Positions 38,165-49,258 of a stretch of DNA of 64,000 bases are shown one piece after another. Numbering within the stretch: position 1 is the first letter of the stretch; each line of letters begins with the position of its first letter. Under the pieces are notes generated by a model, which was not told where the DNA came from, did not search any database, and saw only the letters and a program-made list of their open reading frames with translations. The DNA is from Sequoia sempervirens (Eukaryota; Streptophyta; Pinopsida; Cupressales; Cupressaceae): assembly GCA_007258455.2 (NCBI GenBank), contig VDFB02193867.1, positions 527,883,296-527,947,295 on the forward strand, written 5' to 3'. The translations under genes were made by a program, and so were the position numbers.

Positions 38165-38944
38165 AAGGAGAATTAAATCAATTTCGCTTGTTCATATGCC
38201 GATATGCTAGGGTTAGATCCTAATCTGATAATGGATCATCTATCTATAAACATAGGGGCAAAACCTGTGAAGCAAAAACTTAGGAAAATGCAACCACATG
38301 TTGCATTATTGGTTAAAGAAGAGTTAAAGAAGCTTTTAGATGTTGGATTCATTTGGTCCATTGACTATGCAGAATGGATTTCCAATATCATGCATGTTTC
38401 AAAGTTGGATGAAACGATTAGAATTTGTACAGATTTCAGAGATTTGAACAAAGTATGTCCCAAAGATGACTTTCCTTTTCCAAACATTGATATGATTATT
38501 TATTTAACTGCTGGCCATGCAATGTATTCATTAATGGATGGATTTTCAGGATACAACCAAATAAAAATTGCACTAGAGGATCAAGATAAAATAGCATTCA
38601 CATGCCCTTGGGGTACCTATTGTTGGAACATAATGCCATTTGGGCTTAAGAATGTAGGACCAACTTATCAAAGAGAAATGACAACAATTTTTCATGATAT
38701 GATGCATACATTCATGGAAGATTACGTCGATGATCTCCTTGCCAAATCTCATACAAGAGAAGAACATCTTGAAATATTGTCAAAGATCTTTGTCAAAATG
38801 GAGAAGTTCAATGTTCAACTCAATCCTAAAAAATGTGTCTTTGGTGTTAAATCTGGAAAACTCTTGGGATACATTATTTCAGAAAAGGGTATAGAGGTTG
38901 ATCTAGAAAAATTACAGGCTATAATGGACATGCTACCACCATGA
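38165..38944 (+). pseudogene. Reverse transcriptase of the Tat element
   Basis: A nearly open stretch: YADMLGLDPNLIMDHLSI, KPVKQKLRKMQPHVALLVKE, RICTDFRDLNKVCPKDDFPF, YSLMDGFSGYNQIKIALEDQ, MPFGLKNVGPTYQREMTTIF, and the catalytic box EDYVDDLLAKS with YVDD at 38,723-38,734. The catalytic Asp of LMDGFSGYNQI is also present. It is the best-preserved domain of the element; the stop at 38,942 ends it before the connection. Confidence 0.9.
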
Positions 38945-40200
38945 AATATCAGTCAGCTTCGATCACTACAAGGATGACTACAATCCATCAGGAGGTTTTT
39001 AGCTCAACTAGTAAACAAAAGCTTACCATTTACCCATCTATTGCATAAAAATGTCCCATTCAAATGGGAGGAAAAGTGTGAAGCAGCATTCAATCAAATC
39101 AAGCAATATCTTATGAATCCACCAGTTCCAAGAGAGCCTCTCATACTCTATATTTCAGCAACAGAAGTATCTTTGGGAGCATTACTTGCACATGAGTATT
39201 CTATAGGAAAAGAATGAGCCATATACTATATCAGCAGAACATTAACAAGTCATGAAGTAAACTACACTTTTATTGAAAAATCTTACCTTGCAGTAGTGTT
39301 TGCTTCCCAAAAGTTGTGACACTATATGTTGGCTCATACAGTTAAGCTGATAACCAAAATTGATCCACTAAAATACCTCTTAAGTAAAGCTACCTTAATA
39401 GGAAGACTTGCAAAATGGGTAATGATCTTAAGTGAGTTTGACATTCACTATGTAGATCGAAGAGCTATAAAAGGATAGGTTATCACAGATCAGTTGGCCA
39501 AAACACCTTTACAAGAAGAAAACCCAATGCACATTGAATTTCCTGATGCAGACGTTTTCATAGCAACAATTAAGAAATCATGGACATTGTACTTTGATGG
39601 ATCCTACACACAATAGGGCTCGGGGGAAAGGATTCTTTTTGTTACACCTAAAGGACATACCATTCCAAAATCATATCGGTTGATGTTTCCTTGCACAAAT
39701 AACATAGCTAAATATGAAGCATTGCTCACAGGAATGAAGATAGCATTGGACTGGCGGATTACAAGTTGCAAGTCTACAGTGATTCACAACTTGTCATTAA
39801 TCAAATCAATGATGATTATTAGACTAAAGATGATAAGCTGCTACCTTACAAAAACATGGTGGACGATTTTAAAAAGTATTTTTTGGTAATCAATTTTTCA
39901 CAAATCCCAAGGATTGATAATAAAGTTGCAGATGCAATGGCTACAATTGCTTCCTTGTTACAATTATCAGAAAATAAAAAATGGTACGAATTCTTGGTGG
40001 AACAATTGTTTTCTCCCACCTATGATAATCCTGAGACCCAAGTCATTTGTCATTTAACTGGTTCTGATTCACCTTTATATGGCAAGACTTATACCCACCT
40101 GAAAAATAACATCTTACCTCTGAATTTATCCCAAAACCAAAAAAGGAATTTCATACGCCAATCATCCTGTTATACCTTGATCGCCGATATCCTTTACCGA
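38945..40200 (+). pseudogene. RNase H plus additional archaeal-type RNase H
   Basis: First domain: LYISATEVSLGALLAHE, IYYISRTLTSHEVNYTFIEK, HTVKLITKIDPLKYLL. Second domain, from about 39,585: WTLYFDGSYTQ (Asp 1), NNIAKYEALLTGMKIALDW, LQVYSDSQLVINQI in a shifted frame (Asp 3) and PRIDNKVADAMA (Asp 4). The second RNase H is diagnostic of Tat elements. In NNIAEYEAL the catalytic Glu is Lys here. Stops occur at about 39,216, 39,478 and 39,617, and a frameshift lies near 39,760. Confidence 0.85.
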
Positions 40201-41329
40201 TGTGGTCTTGATGGTATGCTCCTTCAATGTCTTGAACATGAGGAATCTAAAAAAGCCTTACAAGAGGTTCATGGTGGTATTTGTGGAACTCATTCAAGTG
40301 GTTTAACCTTAGCCAAGAAACTTGTTAGAATGGGATATTATTGGCCCACCATGGAGAGAGAATCTTAAATACTTTTTTCAAGAAGTGTTCTAAATGTCAG
40401 ATCCATGGGAATCTTATTCATGCACCTGCACAAGAATTGCAACCTTTCACTCTGACATGGCCTTTTTCTCAGTGGGGACTAGATCTTATTGGAAAAATTC
40501 ATCCTTCATCATCAAATGGGCATAAATTCATCAACACGGCTACAAAATATTTTACAAAATGGATCGAAGTTGTTCCTTTGACGACCGTGACCGGTAAACA
40601 AATCTCTTCATTTATCCTGAATTACATCATCTGCCAATATGGAATTCCTAATTCTATCATCACTAATAATGGGAGGCCTTTCAAGAATCAGGATGTTGAT
40701 GAACTTTGTGAAAGATTTCACATTCAACATAGGTTCTCTACACCTTACTATCCACAAGGAAATGGTCAAGCAGAAGCTTCAAATAAAACAATCTTGAAGA
40801 TCTTGAAGCAAACAATAAATGATCTGGTCGTGATTGACATATCCAGTTAAATCCAGCTTTGTAGGCATATAGAACTAGCATTCACACACCAATAGGAGCT
40901 ACCCCATATGCCTTGGTATATGGAGCAAAAGCGATCTTACCATTAGAAGTTGAAATACCATCACTTAGGGTCTCACTTAAAGGATTGATAAATGATGAAG
41001 ACTACTAAGTATCTCATCTACAAGAACTAGAATGGTTAGATTGAAGACGTCAACATGCAGCTGATCATTTGAAGGGTTATCAACAAGTTATGTCTCGTAG
41101 CTATAGTCACAAAGTTAAACCACATACATTTCAAGTAGGTGACTTAGTCTTGAAAGAAAATCCACGCAATCAGCAAGACAAAGAAAAGAAAGGAAAATTC
41201 AAACCAAATTAGCTTGGTCCATTTGTCATCATTGCAGCATATGGTTCTGGAGCATATTAGTTATCTACATCAGAAGGGAACCTGTTTGAAGAACCGATCA
41301 ACAACATTCATTTGAAGTTCTATGTCTGA
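40201..41329 (+). pseudogene. Integrase of the Tat element
   Basis: Zinc-binding part HGGICGTHSSGLTLAKKLVR then CSKCQIHGN (HHCC complete, with a frameshift near 40,345). Core: WGLDLIGKIHPSS (first Asp), SIITNNGRPFKNQDV, where the usual TDNG is TNNG so the second catalytic Asp is Asn, and YYPQGNGQAEASNKTI (Glu present). The C-terminal part ends NNIHLKFYV with a stop at 41,327-41,329. Stops at about 40,848 and 41,008 also break it. Confidence 0.9.
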
Positions 41330-41345
41330 ATCATCAAAAGTGAAA

Positions 41346-41610
41346 AAATCTTGAAAAAATACATAAAAATCAAAAAAAGTCCTAAAAGAACTACAAAAAG
41401 ATCAAAAAAAGTCCTAAAAAAATACATAAAAATCAAAAAAAGTCTTGAAAAAATACATAAAAATCAGAAAAAGTCCTGAAAAAATACATAAAAATTAGAA
41501 AAAGTCCTGAAAAAATACAAAAAAATATGAAAAAGTCCTGAAAAATACATAAAAATCAGAAAAAGTCCTAAAAAAATACATAAAAATCAGAAAAAGTCTT
41601 GAAAAAGTGC
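41346..41610 (+). repeat. 31-bp tandem array, 3' region of the Tat element
   Basis: About eight A-rich units of the form AAAAATACATAAAAATCAGA plus AAAAGTCCTG, starting right after the pol stop. Confidence 0.9.
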
Positions 41611-42769
41611 AATAAAAACAAGTGGTGAAAACCTGGCAAACAGGCGCTACTTGTGATCAAAATAGGCTCCTCTATCTATTAGCTTATGTCTTGCATTCAC
41701 TTTATGGTATCATCTATCCATATCTATCATATCCATATCATGTCATGGGAATTCTTGTGTTTCATCATGGCTTGATGAAATTTGTACATATCTATAATAT
41801 TTAGGTTGTGTTTACACTGGGGGCAGAAACACAGACTACACAAGAGAGGGGCAATGATCTTTTAGAACATCACAAATGGACAAATGACGGTTTGACAAAA
41901 TGCAACATACATTGACGCATCAAATCAACCACAACACTAAAATGATCACTCAATGTCAATGAAATCAAACAACATGATCAAAACAAATGTTAATCAAAAC
42001 ACAAGTATCAATGTTGATAACCAAGTTGGATGATCTTAATCTAAATAATGTTTGGAATACTTTAGGAAAAATTTGAATTGTTGGTTGATTTTCTATCATA
42101 TCTCTATAGAGCAATTCGATGATGTACTGAACTAGAAAAGCAAGGAAGGAGTATGATTTTTCTTTGTCTGTTGTTTGTGAGGAAATCATTAGTACTACGC
42201 AAATTGGTCGCGAGACATGCTCTACTAAGTATCATTGATGACATTTCAGAATTTGCAGGGGAAACGGGTTAACTCTTGTCTGTTTATGCAAGCGATACTC
42301 AGGTCATCTTGGTTCAGTTATACCTAGATGCTTGTATTATCTTCTTATATCAAAAATCATGAAAGCAATACTTAGGCCATCACTGGTGCTAATATACCCT
42401 TTGATGTTTGTATTAACTTTCAACATTTCAATGCTCTATGATGACATAAAAAGCACAAATAAGCTCTCAAAATGGCAATATTGTATGGATAACCTGCATG
42501 GTCAGTATAGATTGCATTCATGTTAGAATCTGCATTTTGCATTTATAGATTTTCCCAAACGCTGGCAAAGTATACAATGTCTCAATAAAAAAATCAAAGC
42601 TAATCACATGAAAACACTATGAGGTGCTACCCCCAGATGTTGTTGGTCTCACACCACCTGCTCCTGCATTAGAAGATCAAACCATCAATAACATCATAAG
42701 ATTAAACCATCATTCAAATCAAAATGGATCATCAAATCAATCAAATCAATCCAATTGGAATACATGATT

Positions 42770-43330
42770 CGACTATTTGTTTTCAACAACTTTGAAAGCA
42801 AATTTATCAACAACTATTTGTTTTTCATCATCATGAAAGAAAATTTATCAAAATCATGTTTTTTTTTAACAACCTTAGAAGCAAACTTATCAACAACTAT
42901 TTGTTTTTCATCATCATGAAAGAAAATTTATCAAAATCTTGTTTATTTTTAACAATCTTAGAAGCAAACTTATCAACAACTATTTGTTTTTCATCATCAT
43001 GAAAGCAAATATATCAATTCATTTTTTTTTTTAACAACCTTAGAAGCAAACTTATCAACTGCTATTTTCTTTTCATTAACTTGGAAGCAAACATATCAAA
43101 CTGTTGTTTGTTTTTAACAACCTTAAAAGTAAACTTATATATTGCTATTTATTTTCAACAACTTTGAAGAAAAAATTATCAAAATCCTTTTTTTTTAACA
43201 ACCTTAGAAGCAAACTTATCAACAACTGATTGTCTTTCAACAACCTTGAAAGAGAATTTATCGGACTACTATTTGTTTTCCAACAACCTTGGGAACAAAT
43301 TTATCAAAAAACATCATCATGACGGGAAAT
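42770..43330 (+). repeat. About 85-bp composite tandem array, 3' region
   Basis: Alternating blocks TTAGAAGCAAACTTATCAAC, AACTATTTGTTTTTCATCAT and GAAAGAAAATTTATCAAAAT repeat about five to six times with drift. A shorter array of AAAATCTA units follows at about 43,555-43,605. Tandem arrays in the 3' untranslated region are typical of Tat/Ogre-type elements. Confidence 0.85.
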
Positions 43331-43740
43331 CTATCCTATTAGTAAGGCTCATGCATCACAAGGTCACTTTATCAATCCTATCAGTTATTATCAATCAATC
43401 ATCACAAATGCTGAATCAATCAAAAACCATCAACAAAATTTGGGGCATTTTATCACATTCTATCATTATAGGGGTAATTTAGGTCATCAATTATTCATCT
43501 CACATCTTTCCACATCAATTCATTCACATCATAATTTTTGAACAATGAATCGATCATTTAAAAATCATAAAAATCTAAAAAATCTAAAAAATCTAAAAAA
43601 ATCTAAAAACTTTCACAAAAATCAAAATCTTATTGATTCATCATCCGAGGGGGCATATACCTAAACCATTCGACCTTCGACAATCAGCATCTGGGGCGAA
43701 TTTTAAAATTCTTTGAAGTAATGCGTAAAACACATCACTT

Positions 43741-43755
43741 CAAAGAGGGGAAAAA
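43741..43755 (+). promoter_or_regulatory. Polypurine tract
   Basis: CAAAGAGGGGAAAAA lies immediately before the 3' LTR start, the expected place for plus-strand priming. Confidence 0.85.
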
Positions 43756-44905
43756 TGTATACATCTAAAAATGGTCACATCACAATAGTCTGGTAATTAA
43801 TTAAATATTTTTAATATCTAATTAAATCTCTAAATTCAATCTACGTATAAATAAATCTAAATAATTTTTTTTATATTGTTCATTCTTTCATTTTGATTAA
43901 ATAAATAAGTTTATTTAATCACTTTTCTTATCCATTTCTTAATTAATTAAATAAACATTATGATTTATTTATATTAATTATCATATATAATCTTGGCTTG
44001 AATATTTTATTCAAATAAAGATTAAATGTTCTCTTCTAAAATTCCTCTAAAATTCCATTCACAATTAAATATTCCAAATATTTGATTAATTCTTCTAAAG
44101 TCTATTCGTAATTAAATATTCTAATTATTTAATTAAGTCTTCTATAGTCCTAAAATCAAATATCAAACTCACATAAAATTTGGATTATCTTCAACAACCA
44201 TGAAACAAACTTCAAAACAAAAAATTAATAAATTCCTTTGTTTCTGAGCAAAGTTGTTCCCATGAGTTGAAGACAAACCTCCATTCTTCTCTCCAACCTC
44301 CCAACATCTTCCATCTTCCTCTCAACCTCTCCATCTCTCACCATCTAAATTTACCAAACAATCTCACAACCATTGATCTTTGCCAACCAGGCTCTTTCCT
44401 GCAAAAATCTATAAAAGGGACTGTCGGGTCTCTGAAAATAGAGAGGCTTTTGTATGGGAAAACTATAGCTAATCTGCAATTGCACAGCCTTTACCATTCA
44501 TAGCATTCTAATTTTTAGCATAGCATAGCTTAGCATATTAGTATTCCATATCATGGCCTATCATCCTCATATCATAGCTTCAACAACATTCATAATCCAC
44601 AACCCTTGTGCATAATCTACAGCCCCTGTGCATATCTGTATATCAACATTTTCACTCCACCAGCATATAGGATAGAGAAGTACTCTCCCTTTGCATACTC
44701 ATTCTGCAGGTTGCCATTCTGAGAAGCTTTGCTTATACAATCTGAGAGCAGTAGCTTCAAGCAAATCATTGGAGATAGAGGACAATGGAACGATTCTGAA
44801 GAAGTTTTGTTTGATCTCTTTTCATTTTATTTAGCTTTCTTTAGTTTAATGTTGCATTGGTGTTTTTTTATTATCTTATTTTAATACTAACATTTTCCAC
44901 ACACA
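43756..44905 (+). repeat. 3' LTR of the Tat element
   Basis: Starts TGTATACATC and ends CACACA; collinear with 31,112-32,279. TATAAAAG at 44,410-44,417. Followed by GGAGG (44,906-44,910), the second target-site copy. It lacks a short AT-rich block of about 20-25 bp present in the 5' LTR near 31,540. Confidence 0.95.
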
Positions 44906-45913
44906 GGAGGAAGTGATCCCAACCCCTCTCCAACATGCATTGTTTGAACTTGTGCCTCCTCCCTATCTTCAAGGACAATGCATTCTTGAGAAATTCATTT
45001 GATCCAATGTCTAGATTTGGCTCGACTTGAGCATGAAAACTTCCTGCTTGTTGAGCCCTTCCTACACATGTCACAAAATGTTTTGCAAACAAAAGTGAGA
45101 GATGATGTTAAATATAAGTGAAGTTGATGTATGTAAGCAAACAAACTGATAAAACATGATGAGCTATAAGTGAGAGAAGTTTGTGCTAGTTTTATATGCT
45201 CATCCATACCAGTAGAAGGAAGTGATCTTAACCCCTCTCCAACAAGCATTGTTTGAACTTGGGTCTTCTCCCTAACTTCAAGGTCCATGTGTTCTTCAAC
45301 GGATTTGTTTGATCCAATATCTAGATTTGGCTTGACTCTAACTTGAGGAATCCCTAGAGCATAAAACATACAAATAATTTGAGAACATTGAAGTGATGAA
45401 AATAAAATACCAAAGACACAAAACACAAATATTGAAACAAAAAGAATTGGCTTAAGGAATTGGAGTCAAGGATCATATAAACATTGCAGCTTGCATGACC
45501 AAGATGACTTGAGAACATTTAAAAGTATTTATAGTCATTCAAGTGCACTGATGGTTAGAAAACTTCAAAGTAAAAGTCCTAAACACACACTTGAGAGTGA
45601 GAGAGAGAAGAAGCAAGCATGTACCTTGTTTCTTTCTATGATAATTTTCCAAGTTTTGGTCACGCCTCTGTTGTTCTTCTTCTTTTGACAATTTTCGTTG
45701 AGATGCATTTTTTCTTTTTTTTTGTTGTCCCATTTTCTTCTTCAACTTAAAGATGACTCTAAACAAGTCCTCTACCAACTTAGTTAAATTATCCTCCAAA
45801 TTTTTCCTTGATTGATAAAAATGAAAAGTTGTCGAGCTCCAATATTTTCCTCCTTGATAAATGTGCAAAAAATTCTCCAAAATTTGGGCTCCAAGTGAAT
45901 CAAAATTATTCAA
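44906..45913 (-). pseudogene. Transposase-like gene, 5' part
   Basis: Continues the gene at 28,052-31,111 across the inserted retrotransposon. First visible exon: 45,913 to 45,625, with a basic Gln/Lys-rich stretch (KKKMGQQKKRKNASQRKLSK), ending AACAAG|GTACAT. The 271-nt intron ends at TCTAG, and the exon from 45,353 reads GIPQVRVKPNLDIGSNKS...GEGLRSLPSTGMDEHIKLAQ. A second, similar copy of that exon (VEPNLDIGSNEF) lies at about 44,911-45,040 and runs in frame into 31,111 after removal of the insertion, so the gene carries a partial tandem duplication of about 0.3 kb. The true start may lie further upstream. Confidence 0.65.
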
Positions 45914-47146
45914 GTGTACATTGAATAACTAGATCCTAGTTTAAATGAATCAAGTAGTAAACAAACAAGTTATTTCATTGTGGATTTTGTTGAACATATT
46001 TAATTCATAGGTATGCACAACATATCTAGTAATTTTAGAATTTTGTTAAAGTGTCAAAAATGTATATTAGAGGTATTTAATTTGAATTGAATTTTCTTAA
46101 TTATATTTGAATTGAATTTCAAGTTAGTTGTTGAAAATGTATAATAGAGGTATAATTTGAATTAAATTTTCTTAGTTATATTTGAATTGGATTTCAAGTT
46201 ACTTGTCAAAAATATTATATCTTGTTCTCAACTCAATGGTTCATGTTGTTTAAGTCATTTTTTAAAAAATATCTATTGTGATCAACATGAATGAACTTAA
46301 TTATAAAGTGGCATTGATTTTCCTAAAATTCTACTAGAGATCAAATGTATATTGAATATAAGGAAATGTAAGTTGTAAGAGATCATAAAATAAGAAAACA
46401 TCTATGTATATTGAATATTTAAAGCAAATGCATACATATATTATGTGTAAACATGTTTAAACCATAAGCAAACACATTTACATACATGTAAAGGGATTCA
46501 ATACATATAAACATAACACATATTATAAGAAAAGAGGAAAATGTATGTATATATCATATAAGAAAATATATGTACATATCATAAAAGAAAAATGTAAATT
46601 AAAGATCATCAAATATCTGAATACTAAAGATCAACAAATAAGCAAATGTATGTATATCATATAAGCAAATGTAAGTTAGAGATCATCAAATCTCTAATAC
46701 TAAAGATCATCATGTATAAGCAAATGCATGTGGTAAAGATAAAAAATCTAGTGTGCATGGCCTAATATGAATGTCTACTCTTAGTTGAATGGCCATCTGA
46801 ATGAGAATGGTCTTGCTTTGATGGATGTGTTGAGCCTTGCAAATAAAATTGTGTACAAGATGTGTTAAATACATATAATTTATATTAAATAAATTTTATG
46901 AAATTTATTTTTAAATGAACTTGTATTTTTAAATATCAATCTAGATCTATGCATACATAAATATATTGCATGTACATATACATGTGTGCTTATATAAAAA
47001 TGTAAAAATCACGTGTCCACTGACAATAGATTCATCCACAGAGTCTCATCAATCATGCACATGATTTGGACCAAGGATAGGAGTGATATGAGGTATGTCC
47101 ACCTGTAACAATATATATACACATATATATCAACTTACGTGAATAT
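45914..47146. repeat. AT-rich stretch with degenerate tandem units
   Basis: Two copies of an about 80-bp unit lie at 46,050-46,210 (AATTTGAATTGAATTTTCTT, ATTTGAATTGAATTTCAAGT). Looser repeats of GCAAATGTATGTATATCAT and AAAGATCATCAAAT run from about 46,330 to 46,740. No gene is supported. Confidence 0.6.
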
Positions 47147-48469
47147 CTAGTTAAAAAAAATAAAAAATAATGAAAAAAGAATTGAAACATGCACATGCAC
47201 ACATACATGCACATCATCTGATATTGGAAGACCTAAGTCCTCTGAAACAGTCACCTCCACCATATCCACCAAACGATCAAGCGAAAAATCAACATATGCA
47301 TCTATCTGATCTATCCCATGTCGTGCCATAAATGATTAATGTAGAGGACTATGAAGGTGAGATGGCATTGGTGATGATGAACCAGAACCAATCAACATAT
47401 CAGTAAAACCCATAGTCTTTATAGTTGTCGTATGAACTATAGGTGGATCCTAATGAGCACTAGTGCCCGGCTGAGAGTGATGGGATCTTGGAACTGAATG
47501 ACCTTTGCATCTCAAATGCTCTCTAACATGCTCTATGTCGATCCCATTGTCTGATGTAATGTGGTCATATGCCTCCAACAGGTCCTCAACCAAACAATGC
47601 AGAGTCATGCGTGACATATCTCTTGTAAGTGCATCAAGCTGTGTAGGAGTAGGGATGCCGACCACTGTAAATGGATCCATGGTGGTCCACTATGCTGAAA
47701 ATGGTGTGGATCAAGAATGTCTGGACATCAAATACTGACCTACACGATCATCAGATATCCTAGTGGTGGCAGCCGCAATGTCACCTACAGTGTCAATTGC
47801 TTCCTTTTGGGAAGCAACGACAACCTCATCTGCTATGGGGGCTAGAGTTGGGGTGAGATCAGGAGACCTATCACCAATCAATACCCTAAACACTAGGGGT
47901 GATCTATCTACTCAATGATAGGTGGGCCTATCAGCAATCCTACCACACCCCTAACTAGCATATGGTGGAATGTCCAGGTAGTTAACTTTGAGGCCCAAAT
48001 GGACCTCAACATACAACTACTGAACAAAATACAATGGAATCTAGTCATTGTCTGGGTATAGACCATGTGCTACGAGAAATCATGGGTAGATCAATGAGGC
48101 CATAGCATGATCGACACATCTAGTGACCTGGTATCCCCTAACCTTATGCACATTTTGATAAAATGGAAAACAAGTGGCTTTTATCATTTCTTTGGTGACA
48201 CTATCTTGTATTTGTTTAAGGGGAACATCACCATGTACTTCTTTCCACATGCAATAAATAATAGCAATCACTCTATCAGGGGAATATGCACTAGTCCTCT
48301 CAAGTTCATCTTTTAGTTTCTCTAGACTGTGCAATATTAACATGCATGGTTCACTATATACCTCTGGGTTTGCACCCTGTGCTAATGAATCTCTCAATTT
48401 TTTAATTTCATTATTAGTATTTGCAAACAAAGAATCTAGCACAGGTGGAACATGATCTGCATTTTCCAT
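47147..48469 (-). pseudogene. Unknown second reading frame inside the giant element
   Basis: The minus-strand frame starts MENADHVPPVLDSLF at 48,469. It continues with KLKDELERTSAYSPDRVIAI, CFPFYQNVHKVRGYQVTRCV, a degenerate middle, RSPDLTPTLAPIADEVVVAS, MSRMTLHCLVEDLLEAYDHI, EHVREHLRCKGHSVPRSHH and, at 47,329, MARHGIDQIDAYVDFSLDRL. Stops at about 48,077, 47,708 and 47,447 break it. I recognise no domain. It has the same strand as the transposase-like gene and lies about 1.2 kb upstream of it, so it could be an accessory gene of the transposon or an upstream exon set. A short CA-rich stretch lies near its 3' end. Confidence 0.45.
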
Positions 48470-48656
48470 GTTATATATATATACAGTACACCTAAAAAAA
48501 CAATGAGACTTTGGTAAATAATATATCTAGATAAATAGAATACAATTCTAAAATAGAACTTGTAATAATTCATCTACTCATCAATAATATTTTCATACCA
48601 TTAACAATTTAAAAATAATTGGAAGACAACTATAATCTATAACATAGCATCCTTAA

Positions 48657-49250
48657 CCTTGGAGAAAACTCCCTAGTTAAGCATGCTTGATGCTCATAGA
48701 GGTGAAGCACTGGTCCGTCCCGGGAGGTCACCCATCCCAGTACTGCTCCAGCTTAGATGCTATGAGTGCTAAGTGGACCATTCGATATCATGAGAGATGG
48801 GTTCTTGTTGAACCACTACTCATGAAACATGGGTCAATGAGTTTGACTCGAAACTACACGATTGAATCCTGATAGTAATATCATAATTTGACACGCTATG
48901 GAAAAATACCTCCTACTTATCAATTGATGAGCTAAAGGGGCTCTATTATGAATGGTTCATAAGGCACAACACTTGCTGAAGGTTTTGCAAATGGGGTAAC
49001 AACTCAAGCGGGCTTTACCTTGGATAAAACTCCCTGGTTAAGTGCGCTTGAGCTGGAGCAGTATTGAGATGGGTGACCTCCCGGGAATGACCAGTGCTTC
49101 ACCTCTATGAGCATCACCTAGATGCAATGAGTGCTAAGTGGACCATTCGATATCATGAGAGATGGGTTATTGTTGAACCACTACTCATGAAACATGGGTC
49201 AATGAGTTTGACTCGAAACTACACAGTTGAATCCTGATAGCAATATCATA
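48657..49250 (+). mobile_element. Cassandra-like TRIM with 5S rRNA-derived direct repeats
   Basis: Two direct repeats (about 48,657-48,890 and 49,017-49,250) share AAAACTCCCT(A/G)GTTAAG at the start and a long common tail (AGTGCTAAGTGGACCATTCG, GATATCATGAGAGATGGGTT). The first third of each is 5S rRNA-derived: copy 2 has the 5S order (GTTAAGTGCGCTTGAGC...GATGGGTGACCTCCCGGGA). Cassandra elements are short non-autonomous retrotransposons with 5S sequence in their LTRs. ATCCTTAA flanks both sides (48,649-48,656 and 49,251-49,258); an 8-bp duplication is longer than LTR elements usually make. In copy 1 the 66-bp core 48,689-48,754 is inverted. Confidence 0.7.
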
Positions 49251-49258
49251 ATCCTTAA

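Larger units (their letters stand above)
31112..44905 (+). mobile_element. Tat-lineage Ty3/gypsy LTR retrotransposon, 13.8 kb
   Basis: Complete by structure: 1,168-bp and 1,150-bp LTRs with TG...CA ends, GGAGG duplication, tRNA-Lys primer site, gag, protease, G-patch, RT, RNase H, second (archaeal-type) RNase H, integrase, tandem-repeat-rich 3' region and polypurine tract. The additional RNase H after the normal one is the known mark of the Tat lineage. Every coding domain has stops or shifts, and the LTRs differ by several per cent by eye plus a deletion of about 20-25 bp, so it is an old insertion. It sits inside the transposase-like gene on the opposite strand; removing it with one GGAGG copy rejoins that gene in frame (GEGLGSLPPTGMDEHIKLA). 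Confidence 0.95.

Noticed and set aside
41346..43330. CRISPR array
   Set aside because: Repeats are directly adjacent and degenerate without unique spacers, in a plant retrotransposon 3' region.
48664..49115. Functional 5S rRNA genes
   Set aside because: Only the middle and 3' part of 5S is present, diverged, and one copy is inverted; flanking direct repeats show a retroelement.
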